Shown here one piece after another: positions 35,766-45,600 of a stretch of DNA of 64,000 nt (its first letter is position 1; the number at the start of each line of letters is the position of its first letter). Under the pieces are notes generated by a model, which saw only the letters and a list, made by a program, of their open reading frames with translations, had not been told where the DNA came from and did no database searches. This DNA is from Gammaproteobacteria bacterium (GTDB taxonomy: Bacteria > Pseudomonadota > Gammaproteobacteria > Pseudomonadales > Pseudomonadaceae), in assembly GCA_018816095.1 (NCBI GenBank), contig JAHIWP010000073.1, forward strand, positions 34,281-98,280, given 5' to 3'. The translations under genes and the position numbers were made by a program.

Positions 35766-36734
35766 ATGAAACTTAAGCGTTTGATGGCGGCCATGACTTT
35801 TGTCGCCGCTGGCGTGGCTACTGCCACTGCGGTTGCTGCTGTCGACCCGGCTCTGCCGAGCTACACCAAGACTTCCGGCGTATCTGGCAACTTGTCCAGC
35901 GTCGGTTCCGACTCCTTGGCCAACCTGATGACGCTGTGGGCTGAAGAGTTCAAAAAGGAATACCCAAACGTCAACATCCAGATTCAGGCTGCCGGCTCCT
36001 CTACCGCGCCACCTGCGTTGACTGAAGGCACCGCCAGCATGGGCCCGATGAGCCGTGCGATGAAGGATGCCGAGATCCAGGCGTTTGAAGAAAAGTATGG
36101 TTACAAGCCGACTGCCGTACCGGTGGCCATCGATGCCCTGGCGGTCTTCGTGCACAAAGATAACCCGATCAAGTCTCTGGACATGGCTCAGGTTGACGCC
36201 ATCTTCTCCAGCACCCGTCTGTGCGGTGGCGCTACCGATATCAAAACCTGGGGCGATGTGGGCATGACTGGCGAGTGGGCGTCCAAGCCGATCCAGCTGT
36301 TCGGTCGTAACTCGGTATCCGGTACCTACGGTTACTTCAAAGAAGAAGCCCTGTGCAAAGGCGACTTCAAGGCCAACGTCAACGAGCAGCCAGGTTCGGC
36401 TTCCGTGGTGCAGTCGATCTCCAGCACCATCAACGCCATCGGTTACTCGGGCATCGGCTACAAGACTTCCAGCGTGAAGACTGTGCCACTGTCGAAGAAA
36501 GGCGGCGAAGCTTTTGACGCCAACGAAGAAAACGCCCTGGCTGGCAAGTTCCCGCTGGCTCGCTTCTTCTATGTTTACGTTAACAAGGCTCCGAACAAGC
36601 CGCTGAGCCCGCTGGACGCTGAGTTCATCAAGCTGGTGCTGTCCAAGCAAGGCCAGGAAGTTGTCGTAAAAGACGGCTACATCCCGCTGCCGAGCAAAGT
36701 GGCGGCGAAAACCATGAAGGAGCTGGGTCTGTAA
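35766..36734 (+). CDS. pstS: Phosphate-binding protein PstS
   Basis: A 322-residue periplasmic phosphate-binding protein with signal peptide about 1-25 (TATAVAAVD) and family motifs [23 protein letters not shown] and [14 protein letters not shown]. It binds inorganic phosphate with high affinity for the PstCAB transporter. AGGAGT lies 6 nt upstream of ATG 35766. A terminator and a second Pho box separate it from pstC, so pstS can be made in excess. Confidence 0.96.
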   Translation: MKLKRLMAAMTFVAAGVATATAVAAVDPALPSYTKTSGVSGNLSSVGSDSLANLMTLWAEEFKKEYPNVNIQIQAAGSSTAPPALTEGTASMGPMSRAMKDAEIQAFEEKYGYKPTAVPVAIDALAVFVHKDNPIKSLDMAQVDAIFSSTRLCGGATDIKTWGDVGMTGEWASKPIQLFGRNSVSGTYGYFKEEALCKGDFKANVNEQPGSASVVQSISSTINAIGYSGIGYKTSSVKTVPLSKKGGEAFDANEENALAGKFPLARFFYVYVNKAPNKPLSPLDAEFIKLVLSKQGQEVVVKDGYIPLPSKVAAKTMKELGL

Positions 36735-36846
36735 GGACCGCTTAACTGGCAAGGACGCCAAAAAATGGCCGGGATCCCCTTTTAACGTCGCGCAGCGACG
36801 GCCCGAATGGTGATCGCCAGGGACGGCAGACCATTAAGTAATTCGC

Positions 36847-36883
36847 ACGCCCACCTTCGTTTACGACAGGTGGGCGTTGCTTT
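36847..36883 (+). terminator. Terminator between pstS and pstC
   Basis: Stem ACGCCCACCT/AGGTGGGCGT (36847-36856 and 36868-36877), loop 11 nt, followed by TGCTTTG. It would reduce read-through into pstC. Confidence 0.7.
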
Positions 36884-36910
36884 GTCAAAGCGCTGTAACT
36901 TTTCTGTCAT
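36882..36910 (+). promoter_or_regulatory. PhoB box array upstream of pstC
   Basis: Three spaced 7-mers: TTGTCAA (36882-36888), CTGTAAC (36893-36899) and CTGTCAT (36904-36910), each 11 bp apart. It sits directly after the pstS terminator, so pstCAB-phoU has its own phosphate-starvation promoter, 83 nt before the pstC start. Confidence 0.82.
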
Positions 36911-36992
36911 ACAGTGGCGTTAGAGTTGGCGCCTCGTATAGCGACAGAACTCACTATGGCGCGCTCATGGCTGCGCAGAGACGCTCTTACCT

Positions 36993-39278
36993 ATGAATGA
37001 CTTGGCTAGTGAAACCATGACCGCCACCTCCAAATCCCTCGGGCTGGACTTCAATACTCCGGCCTTGCAACGTAAGCGCCGTATCCGCGCGCTGAAAGAT
37101 CGTTTCGCCCGCTGGGCGGTTTCCATCGGTGGTATGGCCGTGCTCGGCGCCATCACCCTGATCTTCTTCTACCTGGCCTATGTGGTGCTGCCAATGTTCC
37201 AGGGCGCCAGCCTGGACACTCGCAAGCCCGTGCAGATTGCCTGGCTGAATGAAGCCGCCGCGCCGCTGCTGTTGACCCTGGAAGAGCAGAACCAGATGGC
37301 CATGCGCCTGGACCAGAGCGGCAAGGTGCAGTTCTTCGACGCGAAGAAGATGCAGCCGCTGAGCAGCGTGCAGCTGCCAATCCCTGCGGATGTGCGGATT
37401 GCTTCAGTCGGCCAGGACCAGCCCGGCAGCAACCGCGTCGCTCTGGGCCTATCCAACGGCCAGGTGCTGGTGTTCCAGCATGTTTACAAGCTCAGCTACC
37501 CGAATGATGTGCAAACCATCACACCGAGCATCGAGTATCCGTTCGGCGAAGCGCCAATTGAACTCGACCCGCAGGGCCGCGAACTGGATCACGTGGGCGT
37601 CAGTCTGAACAGCGGTACCTTGATGCTCACTGGTTCCACCGGCACCGAGCTGCATGTGCTGAAGCTCGGTCGTGAAGAAAACATGATGACCGGCGAGGTA
37701 ACCCTCAGCGAAGAGCGCGTCACCCTGCCGCAGATCGCCGAGCCAATCAAGGCGCTGATCATCGACCCTCGCCACCTGTGGCTTTATGTCGTCAATGGCC
37801 GCGCCACGGCCGATGTCTTCGACATGCGCAGCAACAGTCTCAACGGCCGCTACAAGCTGCTCGCTGATGCCAAGCTGGAAGTCAGTAACGCCACCTCGCT
37901 GCTCGGTGGTATCTCGCTGATGATCGGTGATAGCAGCGGCGGCATCGCCCAGTGGTTTATGGTGCGTCAGGAAGATGGCAAGGCCTCACTGACCTCTATT
38001 CGCAGCTTCCAGCTGGCCGACAGCCCGATCGTGCAGATTCTCCCGGAAGAGCGCCGCAAGGGCTTCTTCGCCCTGGACGCCAAAGGCAACCTGGGTATCT
38101 TCCACAGCACCGCGCACCGCACCCTGCTGGTTGAGCCAGTAGCCGAAGGTCAGGCTCTGGCGGCCCTGTCGCCGCGCGCCAACCGCTTGCTGGTGGAGAG
38201 CGATGGCCAGCTGCAGCGTTTGATCATCGACAACCCGCACCCGGAAATTTCCTGGAGCTCGTTGTGGGGCAAGGTTTGGTACGAGAACTATGACGCGCCT
38301 GGCCACGTCTGGCAGTCGACCTCTGCCAGCACCGACAACGAACCCAAGCTAAGCCTCGCGCCGCTGGCCTTCGGCACCCTGAAAGCGGCGTTCTACGCCA
38401 TGCTTCTGGCTGCTCCTCTGGCCATCGCTGCTGCCCTCTACACCGCTTACTTCATGGCTCCGTCGCTTCGGCGCAAGGTCAAGCCGGTGATTGAACTGAT
38501 GGAAGCGCTGCCGACGGTGATTCTCGGTTTCTTCGCCGGCCTGTTCCTCGCGCCTTATGTCGAAGGGCACCTACCAGGCATTTTCAGCCTGCTGATCTTT
38601 ACCCCGATTGGCATCATGTTGGCCGGCTACCTGTGGAGCCGCCTGCCAGAGTCGATCCGCCTGAGCGTGCCGGATGGCTGGGAGTCGGCGCTGCTGGTGC
38701 CGGTGATCCTGCTGGTGGGCTATGTCTCGCTGGCCATGAGTGGGCATCTGGAAAACTGGTTGTTCGACGGCAACATGCGCATGTGGCTGAGCAATGATCT
38801 GGGCATTCCGTTCGACCAGCGCAACGCTTTGGTGGTCGGCCTGGCCATGGGTTTTGCGGTGATCCCGACTATTTACTCGATTGCTGAAGACGCCGTGTTC
38901 AGCGTGCCGAAGAGCCTGACCTTTGGCTCCCTGGCCCTTGGTGCGACGCCCTGGCAGACCCTGACCCGCGTGGTGATTCTGACTGCGAGCCCGGGCATCT
39001 TCTCGGCGGTGATGATCGGCATGGGGCGCGCCGTTGGTGAAACCATGATCGTGCTGATGGCCACCGGTAACACCGCCATCATGGACATGAACATCTTTGA
39101 AGGTCTGCGCACCCTGGCCGCCAACGTGGCGGTGGAAATGCCCGAGTCGGAAGTCGGTGGTACCCACTACCGCGTGTTGTTCCTCTCGGCGCTGGTGCTG
39201 CTCGGCTTCACCTTTGTCATGAACACCCTGGCAGAACTGGTGCGCCAGCGTCTGCGCGTCAAGTACGCCTCGCTCTAA
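36993..39278 (+). CDS. pstC: Phosphate ABC transporter permease PstC (enlarged form)
   Basis: A 761-residue permease, much longer than the ~320-residue enteric PstC. After a cytoplasmic start and a first membrane segment (about 47-72) comes a large, soluble, mainly beta-rich region (about 75-440), then a typical ABC permease core with six helices from about 465. Its end is 15 nt before the pstA start at ATG 39294. Long PstC proteins of this kind are found in Pseudomonas. The role of the insertion is not known; it might interact with PstS or PhoR. Confidence 0.9.
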   Translation: MNDLASETMTATSKSLGLDFNTPALQRKRRIRALKDRFARWAVSIGGMAVLGAITLIFFYLAYVVLPMFQGASLDTRKPVQIAWLNEAAAPLLLTLEEQNQMAMRLDQSGKVQFFDAKKMQPLSSVQLPIPADVRIASVGQDQPGSNRVALGLSNGQVLVFQHVYKLSYPNDVQTITPSIEYPFGEAPIELDPQGRELDHVGVSLNSGTLMLTGSTGTELHVLKLGREENMMTGEVTLSEERVTLPQIAEPIKALIIDPRHLWLYVVNGRATADVFDMRSNSLNGRYKLLADAKLEVSNATSLLGGISLMIGDSSGGIAQWFMVRQEDGKASLTSIRSFQLADSPIVQILPEERRKGFFALDAKGNLGIFHSTAHRTLLVEPVAEGQALAALSPRANRLLVESDGQLQRLIIDNPHPEISWSSLWGKVWYENYDAPGHVWQSTSASTDNEPKLSLAPLAFGTLKAAFYAMLLAAPLAIAAALYTAYFMAPSLRRKVKPVIELMEALPTVILGFFAGLFLAPYVEGHLPGIFSLLIFTPIGIMLAGYLWSRLPESIRLSVPDGWESALLVPVILLVGYVSLAMSGHLENWLFDGNMRMWLSNDLGIPFDQRNALVVGLAMGFAVIPTIYSIAEDAVFSVPKSLTFGSLALGATPWQTLTRVVILTASPGIFSAVMIGMGRAVGETMIVLMATGNTAIMDMNIFEGLRTLAANVAVEMPESEVGGTHYRVLFLSALVLLGFTFVMNTLAELVRQRLRVKYASL

Positions 39279-39293
39279 GGCTTGGGAAGGTAT

Positions 39294-40970
39294 ATGTCCG
39301 TGAAACAGAACAACCTGAAAACCTGGTTCAAGAGCGGTACGCCGTGGATCTGGATGAACGCCGGCGCGGTGTCGATCGCCGTGATCATGACCCTGGGTCT
39401 GATGATGGTGATCGCCGTGCGCGGCCTTGGCCACTTTTGGCCGGCGGATATCGTTGAGGCCGACTATCAGATCCCTGGTCAGCAAGCCAAGGTGATGGCC
39501 GGCGAGGTCACCCAGATCGAAGAAGTGCCGCGTGCGCGTCTGGCGGCTTCCGGCTTGCCGGTGGAGGCTGAAGGCGGCGAGTTTATGACCCGCGAGCTGT
39601 TCAAGGTGGGTAACCGTGACGTATATGGCGCGGACTTCACCTGGGTGGTCGGCGAATGGCTGAGCAACCTGCGCACCCCGGAAAACCTTACGGCGCTGGA
39701 GCGCCGCGAGTGGGGCAACTTCTACGGCTACCTGGTCAACGTCAAGGAAGCCGGCGAACTGGTCGCCGAAGGCGATGCCAGCTGGCCTGCACTGCAGGAG
39801 CGCCTTGAGCGCGTCGAGCAGCTGCACAAGAACCTGGTGCGCCTGGAGAAGAAAGACATCGGCCGGATCAACGCCGGTCTGGAACGCATCCGTCTGCAAA
39901 CCCGCAAGCTGGAGCTGCAGGGCAAGCTAGACGATGTTGCCCAGGCTGAGCTGGACGCCGAGCGCGCGCAGTGGGATGCCGAGTACAAGGTGCTGGAAAC
40001 CGAGCTGATTGCCCTTAATCAGGCATTCAACCGCGACAGCGTAACGCTGAAAACCGTCGACGGTCGCGAGGTGACTATCAGCCTCGGCAAGGTGGTGCGG
40101 GCCTTCCAGCCCAATGCCATGGGCACGGGCGACAAGCTCGGCTTCTACTTCGCCAAGCTGTGGGAATTTGTCAGCGACGACCCGCGCGAAGCCAACACCG
40201 AAGGCGGCATCTTCCCGGCTATCTTCGGCACCGTGATGATGACCCTGATCATGGCCGTGATCGTCACCCCGTTCGGCGTGGTCGCAGCTATCTATCTGCG
40301 TGAATACGCCAAGCAGGGTCCGTTGACCCGGGTGATCCGTATTGCGGTGAACAACCTGGCGGGTGTTCCGGCCATTGTTTACGGGGTGTTCGGTCTGGGC
40401 TTCTTTGTCTATGTGCTGGGCGGCTCGCTGGATCGCATGTTCTTCCCGGAATCGGCCCCGGCGCCGACCTTCGGTACGCCGGGCCTGCTGTGGGCCTCGC
40501 TGACCCTGGCGATTCTCACGTTGCCGGTGGTGATTGTCGCCACCGAAGAAGGCCTGGCACGGATTCCGCGTGCGGTGCGTGAAGGCTCGCTCGCCCTCGG
40601 TGCCACCAAGGTGGAAACCCTCTGGCGTGTGGTGCTGCCCATGGCCAGCCCGGCGATGATGACCGGTCTAATTCTTGCCGTGGCCCGCGCCGCTGGTGAA
40701 GTGGCGCCGCTGATGCTGGTGGGCGTGGTCAAGCTGGCGCCGAGCCTGCCGCTGGATGGAAACTACCCGTACCTGCACCTGGATCAGAAGATCATGCACC
40801 TGGGCTTCCATATCTACGACGTCGGCTTCCAGAGCCCCAACGTCGAGGCTGCGCGACCGCTGGTGTATGCCACCGCGCTGCTGCTGGTGCTGGTCATCGT
40901 GGTGCTGAACTTCGCTGCGGTTTATATCCGCAACCACCTGCGCGAGAAGTACAAAGCGCTGGATCATTAA
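39294..40970 (+). CDS. pstA: Phosphate ABC transporter permease PstA (enlarged form)
   Basis: A 558-residue permease with a large soluble region (about 60-310, rich in Glu and Arg, with a predicted helical section RLERVEQLHKNLVRLEKK) between the first membrane segment and the permease core (NTEGGIFPAIFGTVMMTLIMAV onward). ATG 39294 follows GGGAAGG. pstC and pstA both carry added domains of different sequence, so they form a matching enlarged pair. Confidence 0.92.
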   Translation: MSVKQNNLKTWFKSGTPWIWMNAGAVSIAVIMTLGLMMVIAVRGLGHFWPADIVEADYQIPGQQAKVMAGEVTQIEEVPRARLAASGLPVEAEGGEFMTRELFKVGNRDVYGADFTWVVGEWLSNLRTPENLTALERREWGNFYGYLVNVKEAGELVAEGDASWPALQERLERVEQLHKNLVRLEKKDIGRINAGLERIRLQTRKLELQGKLDDVAQAELDAERAQWDAEYKVLETELIALNQAFNRDSVTLKTVDGREVTISLGKVVRAFQPNAMGTGDKLGFYFAKLWEFVSDDPREANTEGGIFPAIFGTVMMTLIMAVIVTPFGVVAAIYLREYAKQGPLTRVIRIAVNNLAGVPAIVYGVFGLGFFVYVLGGSLDRMFFPESAPAPTFGTPGLLWASLTLAILTLPVVIVATEEGLARIPRAVREGSLALGATKVETLWRVVLPMASPAMMTGLILAVARAAGEVAPLMLVGVVKLAPSLPLDGNYPYLHLDQKIMHLGFHIYDVGFQSPNVEAARPLVYATALLLVLVIVVLNFAAVYIRNHLREKYKALDH

Positions 40971-40978
40971 TCACTTGT

Positions 40979-41004
40979 GCCCGCCCGGTTATTGCCGGGC
41001 GGGC
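40979..41004 (+). repeat. GC-rich hairpin between pstA and pstB
   Basis: Perfect 10-bp inverted repeat GCCCGCCCGG/CCGGGCGGGC around TTATTG. It has no T tract and lies in the middle of the operon, so it could stabilise or partially stop the upstream message. Confidence 0.5.
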
Positions 41005-41035
41005 AGGTACGAATTGTTAGCGTAGGGAGCATCCC

Positions 41036-41869
41036 ATGCAGCACGAAGCACATACACACGGTATCGACATGGCGGCCCTGGGCCGCGAGCGCCAGGGCCT
41101 GAGCATGGCCAATGAGCAGGTGGCCATCGATGTGCCCGGTTTGAACCTGTTTTACGGCGACAAGCAGGCGTTGTTCGACGTCAAAATGAGCATTCCCAAC
41201 CAGCGCGTAACGGCGTTTATTGGCCCGTCCGGGTGCGGTAAGTCGACCCTGCTGCGCACCTTCAACCGTATGAATGACCTGGTCGATGGCTGCCGCGTAG
41301 AAGGCGAAATCAACCTCGATGGCAAGAACATCTACCGCAAGGGCGAAGACGTCGCCGAGCTGCGTCGTCGCGTCGGCATGGTGTTCCAGAAGCCCAACCC
41401 GTTTCCCAAGAGCATCTACGAGAACGTGGTGTATGGCCTGCGCATTCAGGGCATCAACCAGAAGCGTGTGCTCGATGAAGCCGTAGAATGGGCGCTGAAA
41501 AGCGCGGCGTTGTGGGACGAAGTCAAAGACCGCCTGCACGACTCAGCCCTCGGTCTGTCCGGTGGTCAGCAGCAGCGCCTGGTGATCGCCCGTACCGTGG
41601 CGGTTCAGCCGGAAGTGTTGCTGCTTGATGAGCCGTGCTCGGCCCTCGACCCGATTTCCACGCTGAAAGTCGAAGAGCTGATCTACGAGCTGAAATCCAA
41701 GTACACCATCGTCATCGTGACCCACAACATGCAGCAGGCGGCGCGGGTTTCCGATTACACGGCGTTTATGTACATGGGCAAGCTGATCGAGTTCGGTGAC
41801 ACCGATACGTTGTTCACCAACCCAGCGAAGAAGCAGACTGAGGACTACATCACCGGTCGTTACGGCTGA
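41036..41869 (+). CDS. pstB: Phosphate import ATPase PstB
   Basis: A 277-residue ABC ATPase. Walker [10 protein letters not shown] (63-71), Q-loop [11 protein letters not shown], signature LSGGQQQR and Walker [13 protein letters not shown] are all present. It powers PstSCAB uptake and helps signal phosphate status to PhoR. ATG 41036 follows GGGAGC and gives the length known from Pseudomonas. phoU follows 175 bp downstream. Confidence 0.96.
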   Translation: MQHEAHTHGIDMAALGRERQGLSMANEQVAIDVPGLNLFYGDKQALFDVKMSIPNQRVTAFIGPSGCGKSTLLRTFNRMNDLVDGCRVEGEINLDGKNIYRKGEDVAELRRRVGMVFQKPNPFPKSIYENVVYGLRIQGINQKRVLDEAVEWALKSAALWDEVKDRLHDSALGLSGGQQQRLVIARTVAVQPEVLLLDEPCSALDPISTLKVEELIYELKSKYTIVIVTHNMQQAARVSDYTAFMYMGKLIEFGDTDTLFTNPAKKQTEDYITGRYG

Positions 41870-42044
41870 TGGCCATGTCGGAGTGCGTTGGCCTGTGTCG
41901 GCGGAACTTGCCGTACTGATATGTACTGTCTGCGTTCCGCCTCCTTGGCCAGCACCTTCCGCCAAAGTCCATTCACCTGAAAATTAGTAGGGTGCGCTGT
42001 GCGCACCATGGCCACCTAAGCCGGCAGCTTTCGCGGAGCGAATC
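41870..42044 (+). other. pstB-phoU spacer with two hairpins
   Basis: Two inverted repeats fill this 175-nt spacer: GGCGGAAC...GTTCCGCC (about 41908-41942) and GGTGCGC-TG-TGCGCACC (about 41991-42008). No gene is seen. They may slow transcription between the transporter and phoU. Confidence 0.4.
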
Positions 42045-42776
42045 ATGATCAACAAAGAAAACCTCACCCAGCATATCTCCCAACAGTTCAATGCCGAGCT
42101 GGAGGAGGTGCGCAGCCATCTGCTGGCCATGGGCGGCCTGGTCGAGAAGCAGGTGAACGATGCGGTGACCGCGCTGATCGATGCCGACTCAGGTCTGGCT
42201 CAGCAGGTGCGTGAGATCGATGATCAGATCAATCAAATGGAGCGCAATATCGACGAAGAGTGCGTGCGCATTCTGGCTCGTCGTCAGCCGGCCGCGTCCG
42301 ACCTGCGCTTGATCATCAGCATTTCCAAGTCGGTCATCGACCTTGAGCGCATCGGCGACGAAGCGACCAAGATCGCCAAGCGCGCGATCCTGCTGTGCGA
42401 AGAAGGCGAGGCCCCGCGCGGTTATGTGGAAGTGCGGCATATCGGTGATCAGGTGCGCCGCATGGTGCGCGAGGCGCTGGATGCCTTCGCACGCTTTGAC
42501 GCCGACCTGGCGCTGTCCGTGGCGCAGTACGACAAGACCGTCGACCGTGAATACAAGACCGCGCTGCGTGAGCTGGTGACCTTTATGATGGAAGACCCGC
42601 GCTCGATCTCGCGCGTGCTCAACATCATCTGGGCCCTGCGCTCGCTGGAGCGCATCGGCGACCACGCGCGCAATATCGCTGAACTGGTGATCTACCTGGT
42701 ACGTGGCACCGACGTGAAGCACATCGGCCTGACGCGGATGAAGGAAGAAGTACAGGGCACTAAAAAAGACGACTGA
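42045..42776 (+). CDS. phoU: Phosphate transport accessory protein PhoU
   Basis: A 243-residue all-helical PhoU protein with two PhoU repeats; typical motifs are DLRLIISISKSVIDLERIGDEATKIAKRA and its second copy ISRVLNIIWALRSLERIGDHARNIAE, each with metal-binding Glu/Asp. It restrains the PhoBR pathway when phosphate is ample. ATG 42045 lies at the end of the leader GCGGAGCGAATC. It is the last gene of the pst operon. Confidence 0.95.
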   Translation: MINKENLTQHISQQFNAELEEVRSHLLAMGGLVEKQVNDAVTALIDADSGLAQQVREIDDQINQMERNIDEECVRILARRQPAASDLRLIISISKSVIDLERIGDEATKIAKRAILLCEEGEAPRGYVEVRHIGDQVRRMVREALDAFARFDADLALSVAQYDKTVDREYKTALRELVTFMMEDPRSISRVLNIIWALRSLERIGDHARNIAELVIYLVRGTDVKHIGLTRMKEEVQGTKKDD

Positions 42777-42908
42777 GTGCAGCGTCGCTGGGCAGCGTGG
42801 GTGCGCCCGCGCTGAACAGTCCAGGTGATCGCGACATTAGTTGTATTTGGGTTGGCCTTTGGCCAGTTGCCATGACTATGCTTAAAGGCATCAGAATGGG
42901 AGTGGCCG

Positions 42909-43808
42909 ATGAGCAAAGTCAGTGTGCTGGTAGTGGACGACGCAACTTTTATCCGTGATCTGGTGAAAAAGGGGTTGCGCGACCACTTCCCTGGCATCCA
43001 GATCGAGGAAGCCATTAACGGGCGCAAAGCCCTGCAAATGCTGACACGCAAGCCGGTAGACCTGATTCTCTGCGACTGGGAAATGCCGGAAATGTCCGGC
43101 CTGGAACTGCTCAGTTGGTGCCGCGAACAAGACAGCCTGAAAATCGTCCCGTTTATCATGGTCACCAGCCGTGGCGACAAGGAAAATGTCGTGCAGGCGA
43201 TTCAGGCCGGCGTCTCTGACTTTATCGGCAAGCCATTTTCCAACGAACAGCTGATCACTAAGGTAAAAAAGGCCCTGAGCCGCGCCGGTAAACTGCAAGC
43301 ACTTGCCGCCAGCGCACCGCCGAAAATGCTCAGTACTGGCGCTTACGCCAACGATTCTCTATCGGCTCTGACCGGGGGCAAGGCCGATGCGTCCAAGCCT
43401 GCGTCAGCCCCCGCCGCCCAAACTGTCCCTACGCCGGCAGCCAGTAAAACCGCAGCGCCAAGCGCGAGCAGTGGCCGTGGTCAGGGCCAGCTGCGTTTGC
43501 CGAGCGGCACCATGAGTTGCGTGATCAAGGCGCTTAGTCTTAAAGAGGCCCTGCTGGTGGTGAAGCGCTCCGAGGTACTGCCGCAGGTATTGGAAAGCGC
43601 GGTGCTCGATTTGGAGCAGGGCGAAGCGGCGGAAACTGCCCGGCTCAACGGTTATTTGCATGCGGTCGCTGCATTTGAGCCAAAGCCCGACAGTGATTGG
43701 CTGCAGCTGACTTTCAAGTTTGTCGACCGCGACCCGCAGAAGCTCGATTACCTCTCGCGGCTGATTGCTCATGGCACCGTACAGAAGCACTTCGTCCCGG
43801 GGGCTTGA
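42909..43808 (+). CDS. Orphan response regulator with unknown C-terminal domain
   Basis: A 299-residue protein: receiver domain (about 1-125, with VDDATFIRDLV, CDWEMPEMSG containing the phosphoryl aspartate in CDW, and TSRGDKENVVQAIQAGVSDFIGKPF), then a 40-residue linker rich in Ala, Pro, Ser and Lys, then an output domain (about 190-299) without a helix-turn-helix or enzyme motif I can name. Such response regulators follow phoU in other Pseudomonas genomes. No histidine kinase is next to it. A hairpin at 43825-43850 follows. Confidence 0.85.
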   Translation: MSKVSVLVVDDATFIRDLVKKGLRDHFPGIQIEEAINGRKALQMLTRKPVDLILCDWEMPEMSGLELLSWCREQDSLKIVPFIMVTSRGDKENVVQAIQAGVSDFIGKPFSNEQLITKVKKALSRAGKLQALAASAPPKMLSTGAYANDSLSALTGGKADASKPASAPAAQTVPTPAASKTAAPSASSGRGQGQLRLPSGTMSCVIKALSLKEALLVVKRSEVLPQVLESAVLDLEQGEAAETARLNGYLHAVAAFEPKPDSDWLQLTFKFVDRDPQKLDYLSRLIAHGTVQKHFVPGA

Positions 43809-43824
43809 GCGCTTCGCCATAACG

Positions 43825-43850
43825 ACAACGGCGCCTTAGGGCGCCGTTGT
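43825..43850. terminator. Hairpin between convergent genes
   Basis: Perfect 11-bp stem ACAACGGCGCC/GGCGCCGTTGT around TTAG, centred between the response regulator stop and the CoA-transferase stop. It could end both transcripts; there is no strong T tract. Confidence 0.55.
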
Positions 43851-43867
43851 GCATTCCGGGGTGCTGC

Positions 43868-45361
43868 TCAGCTCGCCAGCATGCGCCCGCACTCTTCCAA
43901 GTTGATATGCCACTGCATGGCTTCGCGCAGGATATGCGGGGTATGGCCGCCCTTGGCACAGGCGCGCTCGAAGTAGTCATTCAGTTCGACGCGGAAGTCC
44001 GGGTGGACGCAGTTGTCGATCACCGCCCGAGCGCGTTCGCGCGGTGCCAGACCGCGCAGGTCGGCGAGGCCGATTTCGGTGACCAGGATGTCAACGTCAT
44101 GCTCGGTATGGTCGACGTGGCTGACCATCGGCACCACGCTGGAAATCGCCCCGCCCTTGGCGATCGACTTGGTGACGAAGATCGCCAGGTGCGCGTTGCG
44201 GGCAAAGTCACCGGAACCACCGATGCCGTTCATCATTTTGCTGCCGCCGACGTGCGTCGAGTTGACGTTGCCGTAGATATCGAACTCCAGCGCCGTGTTG
44301 ACGCCTATGATGCCCAGGCGGCGAACGATTTCCGGGTGGTTGGAAATTTCCTGCGGGCGTAGGACCAGCTTGTCTTTGTACTGCTCCAGGTTGCCGAACA
44401 CCCGTTCGTTGCAGCGCTCCGAAAGGGTGATGGAGCAGCCCGAGGCGAAGCGCATCTTGCCCGCGTCGATCAGATCAAAGGTCGAGTCCTGCAGCACTTC
44501 GGAGTACATCACCAGGTCTTCGAACGGCGAGTTGAGCAGGCCGCACATCACCGCGTTAGCAATCGAACCGATACCTGCTTGCAGCGGACCAAGGTTCTTC
44601 GGCAGGCGACCCAGCAGCACTTCGTTCTCGAAGAAGGCGATCAGATGGTCGGCAATCCCCTGGGTCTCACTGTCCGGCGGGGTGACCGTGGAGTAGGAGT
44701 CCGGCTGGTTGGTGATGACGATGGCAGCAATCTTCTCCGGTGGGATCGGAATGGCGCCGCTGCCAATGCGCTGATCGGTCTGAACCAACGGGATAGGCGT
44801 GCGGGTCGGCCGATAGGTCGGGATATAGATGTCGTGCAGCCCTTCCAGATTAGGGTTGTGTGCCAGGTTGATCTCGACGATCACGCGGTCGGCGAAGATC
44901 GCGAAACTGGCTGAGTTGCCCACCGAGGTGGTCGGCACGATGTGGCCTTCTTCGGTGATGGCCACGGCTTCAATCACCGCGATGTCCGGCTTTTTCAGCT
45001 GCAGATTGCGGATCTGCTCGACAGTATCGGACAGGTGCTGGTCGATAAACATCACGTCGCCGGCGTTGATCGCCTTGCGCAGGGTGCTATCAACCTGGAA
45101 TGGCATGCGCCGCGCCAGTACACCGGCTTCGGTCAGCTGCTTGTCGAGGTCGTTGCCCAGGCTGGCGCCAGTCATCAGGCTGATCTGCAGCGGTTGGGTC
45201 TTGGCACGCTCGGCCAAGGCGCGGGGTACAGCTTTGGCTTCGCCGGCGCGGGTGAAACCGCTCATGCCGACGGTCATGCCGTCTTCGATCAGGGCCGCAG
45301 CGTCGGCAGCACTCATGACTTTGCCCAGTAAAGCAGGCAGGCGAATGCGATCACGGTACAT
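43868..45361 (-). CDS. Acetyl-CoA hydrolase/CoA-transferase family protein
   Basis: A 497-residue CoA-transferase of the acetyl-CoA hydrolase (Cat1/Ach1) family; recognised regions include GMSGFTRAGEAKAVPRALAERA, EAVAITEEGHIVPTTSVGNS, GIGSIANAV and GIGGSGDFARNAHLAIF. Members move CoA between succinate, acetate and propionate or hydrolyse acetyl-CoA. The exact acceptor cannot be told. ATG 45361 has GAGG 8-12 nt upstream and gives the normal length. Confidence 0.87.
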   Translation of the reverse strand: MYRDRIRLPALLGKVMSAADAAALIEDGMTVGMSGFTRAGEAKAVPRALAERAKTQPLQISLMTGASLGNDLDKQLTEAGVLARRMPFQVDSTLRKAINAGDVMFIDQHLSDTVEQIRNLQLKKPDIAVIEAVAITEEGHIVPTTSVGNSASFAIFADRVIVEINLAHNPNLEGLHDIYIPTYRPTRTPIPLVQTDQRIGSGAIPIPPEKIAAIVITNQPDSYSTVTPPDSETQGIADHLIAFFENEVLLGRLPKNLGPLQAGIGSIANAVMCGLLNSPFEDLVMYSEVLQDSTFDLIDAGKMRFASGCSITLSERCNERVFGNLEQYKDKLVLRPQEISNHPEIVRRLGIIGVNTALEFDIYGNVNSTHVGGSKMMNGIGGSGDFARNAHLAIFVTKSIAKGGAISSVVPMVSHVDHTEHDVDILVTEIGLADLRGLAPRERARAVIDNCVHPDFRVELNDYFERACAKGGHTPHILREAMQWHINLEECGRMLAS

Positions 45362-45600
45362 GGGGGAACCTCGGGAAGGGGGTGTAGAGCGGCGCAAGAG
45401 TTTAGGCGCTGAACCGCGTGAGGCCAGTTCGACTAAGGTCGTATAGCGCTTGATTGAGCACTTCAGCGGGGCCTCGGCTTAGACCGCAGGCCGCTTCTGC
45501 GGCCTAGGCCACAGACCATTTCAGCGACGCTCGCGGAGAACAGGCTGGGCTGCTAGTCTCGTTAGGTCTGCCATTGTACAAAAATTAAAATCGAGTCGTT

